The notes under the pieces are model-generated. The model did not search any database. It had not been told where the DNA came from and worked only from the letters and a program-made list of their open reading frames with translations. Both the position numbers and the translations under genes were made by a program. Shown here one piece after another: positions 32,685 to 33,151 of a DNA stretch of 33,151 nucleotides; the stretch's first letter is position 1, and each line of letters opens with the position of its first letter. Source of the DNA: Acidimicrobiia bacterium (lineage in GTDB: Bacteria; Actinomycetota; Acidimicrobiia; Acidimicrobiales; JANYDT01); assembly GCA_025359845.1 (NCBI GenBank), contig JANYDT010000198.1:1-33151 (forward strand), read 5' to 3'.

Positions 32685-33151
32685 GTGAACAAACGCCGTC
32701 GTGCGTCTATTGAGCCAAACCGGTGACTTTGACGGCTTACAGTTATACAGCCGGTGTGAGCAAACGCCGTCGTGCGTCTATTGAGCGGAAACACGAGCAA
32801 TTCTAGAATTTCCATTGGCCTTATGGCGTGAACAAACGCCTTCGAGCGTCTATCGAGCGGAAACAGCCCTCAGAGTCGACCTATTATGTCGTCAGTATTC
32901 TGACGGGTGAACAAACGCCTTCGTGCGTCTATTGAGCGGAAACCGGGTGGTGCCGGACTTCGCCATGAGGCTGATGGCTGGAGTGAACAAACGCCTTCGT
33001 GCGTCTATTGAGCGGAAACCCGTTCCGGGTCCGGGTGGGCGCCTACGGGTGTGCGTGAACAAACGCCTTCGTGCGTCTATTGAGCGGAAACCAAAACAGG
33101 AGCAACAAAATGACTAATATCCAAGACCGTGAACAAACGCCTTCGTGCGTC
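32685..33151. CRISPR. CRISPR array (7 repeats seen, last one cut by the window edge)
   Basis: The 37-bp repeat on the plus strand begins GTGAACAAACGCCTTCGTGC and ends ATTGAGCGGAAAC. Copies start at 32685, 32756, 32828, 32907, 32983, 33055 and 33129; the last is partial. Six spacers of about 35, 35, 42, 39, 35 and 37 bp are all different. The first copy is a base shorter and reads GAGCCAAAC at its end; the second has GTGAGC and GCCGTC; the third has GAGCG and ATCGAG; copies 4-7 look identical. Degeneration towards the left suggests the trailer end is there, next to RT-Cas1, whereas the GGAAAC end of the plus-strand repeat suggests plus-strand crRNA. Type is not determined; RT-Cas1 suggests type III. 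Confidence 0.97.

Overview
The window is uniformly GC-rich, uses many GTG and TTG starts, and carries WXG100/FtsK genes and cell-surface glycan genes. This fits a high-GC actinobacterium; an acidimicrobial or other environmental lineage is my guess, not shown by any marker gene. No rRNA, tRNA, transposase or integrase was seen.

Region 1 (1-18785) is a cell-surface glycan and export locus. It opens with a partial SAM methyltransferase, a GT-C glycosyltransferase, an MFS transporter, a sugar-nucleotide SDR, a Wzx/MurJ-like flippase and a Phd/RelE toxin-antitoxin pair. A tightly packed operon (7429-14831) follows: rfbF, three overlapping mini-ORFs made from a 35-bp tandem repeat, rfbG, rfbH (with the His-for-Lys change and four-Cys pattern of CDP-sugar 3-dehydratases), a NeuB-like synthase, a YerE-like thiamine-diphosphate enzyme and a polyprenyl-phosphate GT2. 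Together they predict a CDP-3,6-dideoxy, perhaps branched or chain-extended, sugar loaded on a lipid carrier. DoxX, a 2-oxoglutarate/Fe(II) oxygenase and two MFS transporters follow.

Region 2 (18920-25660) holds a DUF1353-like membrane protein and, convergent with it, a minus-strand type VII secretion-like operon. Its genes encode a zinc-ribbon/tail-anchored protein split by a frameshift, an FtsK/SpoIIIE-type ATPase with one intact P-loop, a WXG100 protein, a second WXG100-like protein, a coiled-coil protein and an ADP-ribosyltransferase (R-STS-ExE). The toxin's N-terminus shares a tryptophan motif with the WXG100 protein.

Region 3 (25661-28816) holds an unknown gene and a 45-residue cysteine-rich peptide between two ~65-bp direct repeats, then three overlapping membrane-protein ORFs that may be a split UbiA-like gene.

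Region 4 (28871-33151) is a minus-strand CRISPR adaptation and signalling operon: a reverse transcriptase-Cas1 fusion, Cas2, a membrane-anchored SAVED-like putative cyclic-oligonucleotide sensor, and a small protein of unknown function. It lies beside a CRISPR array that decays towards the RT-Cas1 start and runs off the right edge. No interference genes (Cas10, Csm/Cmr) are in the window. The RT-Cas1-Cas2-SAVED-small protein operon and the ART-loaded T7SS-like operon are the strongest candidates for something new.
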